Shown here piece after piece: positions 62,723 to 64,000 of a stretch of DNA of 64,000 nucleotides (positions within the stretch are counted from its first letter, which is position 1; each line of letters opens with the position of its first letter). Under the pieces are notes generated by a model. That model had not been told where the DNA came from and made no database searches. It worked only from the letters and a program-made list of their open reading frames with translations. The position numbers and the translations under genes are program-made. The DNA lies in contig DHDI01000013.1 in assembly GCA_002399285.1 (NCBI GenBank), forward strand, positions 76,989-140,988, given 5' to 3'. The DNA is from Thermoanaerobacterales bacterium UBA4880 (GTDB lineage Bacteria; Bacillota; Thermoanaerobacteria; Thermoanaerobacterales; UBA4877).

Positions 62723-63922
62723 TCACACGATTGGAACAGCGCCTCTTATCTTTCCTTCTATGAAAGCAATGATTTTATCGGGATCGCCCTTTATGGCGAA
62801 CTGTACCTGCTTCGGGCTGCCTCCCCCGCTGGACTCAAAATGGTCGGACAGGTCGCCGAACAACTCCTTCAGGTTGAGATCTGTGTCATTCGAACGGCTT
62901 ACTATAAATCTCTGCTGTCGCGATATATTTCCCAGGACCGAAATAGAATATGGCTTCTGAGACAGTTTGGCGGAGACCATGCGCAGAAGTTCCTCGTCGT
63001 ATTCATTAAATATGTTTACCACCAGATTTGCCTCTGTATTGAGCTTTGTGCATTTGCCATAAAGATCATCGGCTACGTATAATGCAAGCTCATTTTTTAA
63101 GGATGAGATCTCTTTTTGCAGTTTTTTCTTTTCCTGCTCTGCCAAGGCTACGTGGTCTGGAATATCGGCTATATTGGCTGAAAAATGGTAGGCCAGCTTA
63201 TTTATAGTATGATTTATATCGCGGAAATATATCGCAGCCCTTTTTCCGCATGTAAAATATATACGAAGTTTATTTTTAGCTTTTTCCCATTTAATGATCT
63301 TGATAATGCCTATCTCCCCCGTGTTGTTCACATGGGTGCCGCCGCAGGGCGAATAGTCATAGTTTTTAACTTCCACTATCCTTATATCCTTATCTACCGA
63401 GGGATGTTTTCTAAGCGGCAATTCGGCTGCTTCCTCCGGCGTTACGATATATGTTGTGACTGGAATATTGCCGTACAATATTTCATTGGCACGTTCCTCC
63501 GCCGAATCTATATCAGCCTGTGAAAGGCCGGGTCTATCAATATCTATATGGCACATATTTTCCCCTATGTGAAAACTGTCCGTCATGGCGTCAAATAGCT
63601 CTGCGAAGGCTGCGGACAATATGTGCTGACCGGTATGCTGCTGCATATTGTCAAAGCGTCTCTCACGGTCTATTTTACAGGGATAGATGCCTATCCCGAT
63701 GGGATCGTCAATTATGTGGCAGATAGTGTCGTCGATCATCTCTACATCGGAGACTCTTGTTTCACCGATAAAGCCCGTATCGCAGGGCTGACCGCCGGAT
63801 TCGGGGTAGAAATAGGTTTCACTCAGTACCGCTGCATATTTGTCATCGTACGGCCTTACTTCGATGACGTTTCCATCAAACTCCGTCACATACGAATCAT
63901 AATAGTATAGTTTTTTTGTCAC
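62723..63922 (-). CDS. AlaX-type alanyl-tRNA editing protein with DHHA1 domain
   Basis: A 399-residue trans-editing protein that clears Ser or Gly from mischarged tRNA-Ala. The N-terminal domain (ETYFYPESGGQPCDTG), the zinc site QQHTGQHILSAAF (two His) and CGGTHV (Cys, His), a coiled linker (EKKKLQKEISSLKNELALY) and a C-terminal DHHA1 domain ending with GGGSPKQVQFAIKG. GTG 63922 has GGGAGG eight bases upstream; a GTG at 63931 overlaps that site. Confidence 0.92.
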   Translation of the reverse strand: MTKKLYYYDSYVTEFDGNVIEVRPYDDKYAAVLSETYFYPESGGQPCDTGFIGETRVSDVEMIDDTICHIIDDPIGIGIYPCKIDRERRFDNMQQHTGQHILSAAFAELFDAMTDSFHIGENMCHIDIDRPGLSQADIDSAEERANEILYGNIPVTTYIVTPEEAAELPLRKHPSVDKDIRIVEVKNYDYSPCGGTHVNNTGEIGIIKIIKWEKAKNKLRIYFTCGKRAAIYFRDINHTINKLAYHFSANIADIPDHVALAEQEKKKLQKEISSLKNELALYVADDLYGKCTKLNTEANLVVNIFNEYDEELLRMVSAKLSQKPYSISVLGNISRQQRFIVSRSNDTDLNLKELFGDLSDHFESSGGGSPKQVQFAIKGDPDKIIAFIEGKIRGAVPIV

Positions 63923-64000
63923 ATATATCACCTCCCACCAATTATATCATTAATTATTGACTTTCCTAAGAAGGAAATTTATGGTAAATGTCGAATATAT

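Overview
The window is a chromosomal segment of an anaerobic, endospore-forming, low-to-mid GC Firmicute of the class Clostridia. This is inferred from a complete Rnf complex (rnfCDGEAB), a Spo0B-like protein beside obgE, the mreBCD-minCDE-rodA / rplU-prp-rpmA-obg gene order, an L27 protein with the Firmicute N-terminal extension and its protease Prp, strong GGAGG-type ribosome binding sites with many TTG/GTG starts, a T-box leader and a c-di-AMP riboswitch. The species cannot be named from the sequence.

Layout. (1) 1-4300 is markedly AT-rich compared with the rest. It carries a sugar module: an ATPase/kinase-like domain fused to a class I mannose-6-phosphate isomerase (5' end outside the window), a second isomerase, a mannose-family PTS EIIA protein and an RpiR-type regulator. 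(2) 4300-12900 is a mosaic of small transcription units: a secreted CAP protein, a DUF3343-like small protein, a divergent pair of probable surface or spore proteins, a GT4 glycosyltransferase, a PHP phosphatase, a ferredoxin, a DUF4015 protein, the c-di-AMP receptor DarA, a decayed stalk-domain gene and tRNA-Leu(CAA). (3) 12900-23500 holds aroC, an L,D-transpeptidase, polA-coaE-lytic transglycosylase-nicotinate phosphoribosyltransferase, tRNA-Leu(GAG), a c-di-AMP riboswitch with an NlpC/P60 hydrolase, and typA. (4) 24400-29500 is the rnf operon. (5) 29500-50800 is a long housekeeping block: Gx transporter, DUF4321, maf, radC, mreBCD, PBP2, minCDE, rodA, mgsA, an M23-family (SpoIVFA-like) protein, two radical-SAM/tRNA-type proteins, rng, rplU-prp-rpmA, spo0B-like, obgE, yhbY, nadD, yqeK, an LCP protein and rsfS. 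(6) 50800-56200 has leuS under a leucine T-box, a YheO-type regulator, a D,D-carboxypeptidase and ComEA. (7) 56200-61600 is a complete selenocysteine module, selD-selA-selB-(GerMN lipoprotein)-tRNA-Sec. (8) 61600-64000 has an orphan LLH-type holin, a 39-residue RCKP rubredoxin-like protein, a PgpA-like protein and an AlaX-type editing protein.

Most notable points. The selD reading frame contains an in-frame TGA (56288-56290) at the active-site position, with a suitable SECIS-like hairpin just downstream, so SelD is itself a selenoprotein and its first 17 codons are missed by ordinary gene calling. Two cell-wall-type genes (L,D-transpeptidase, M23) have their ribosome binding site inside the 3' arm of a long perfect inverted repeat; in the first case a -10-like TATAAT lies in the loop, which suggests that read-through transcripts would be silenced while locally started ones would not. 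The leuS T-box specifier (CUC) matches the tRNA-Leu(GAG) encoded in the same window. Two c-di-AMP sensing elements (riboswitch and DarA) lie about 9 kb apart near several wall hydrolases.
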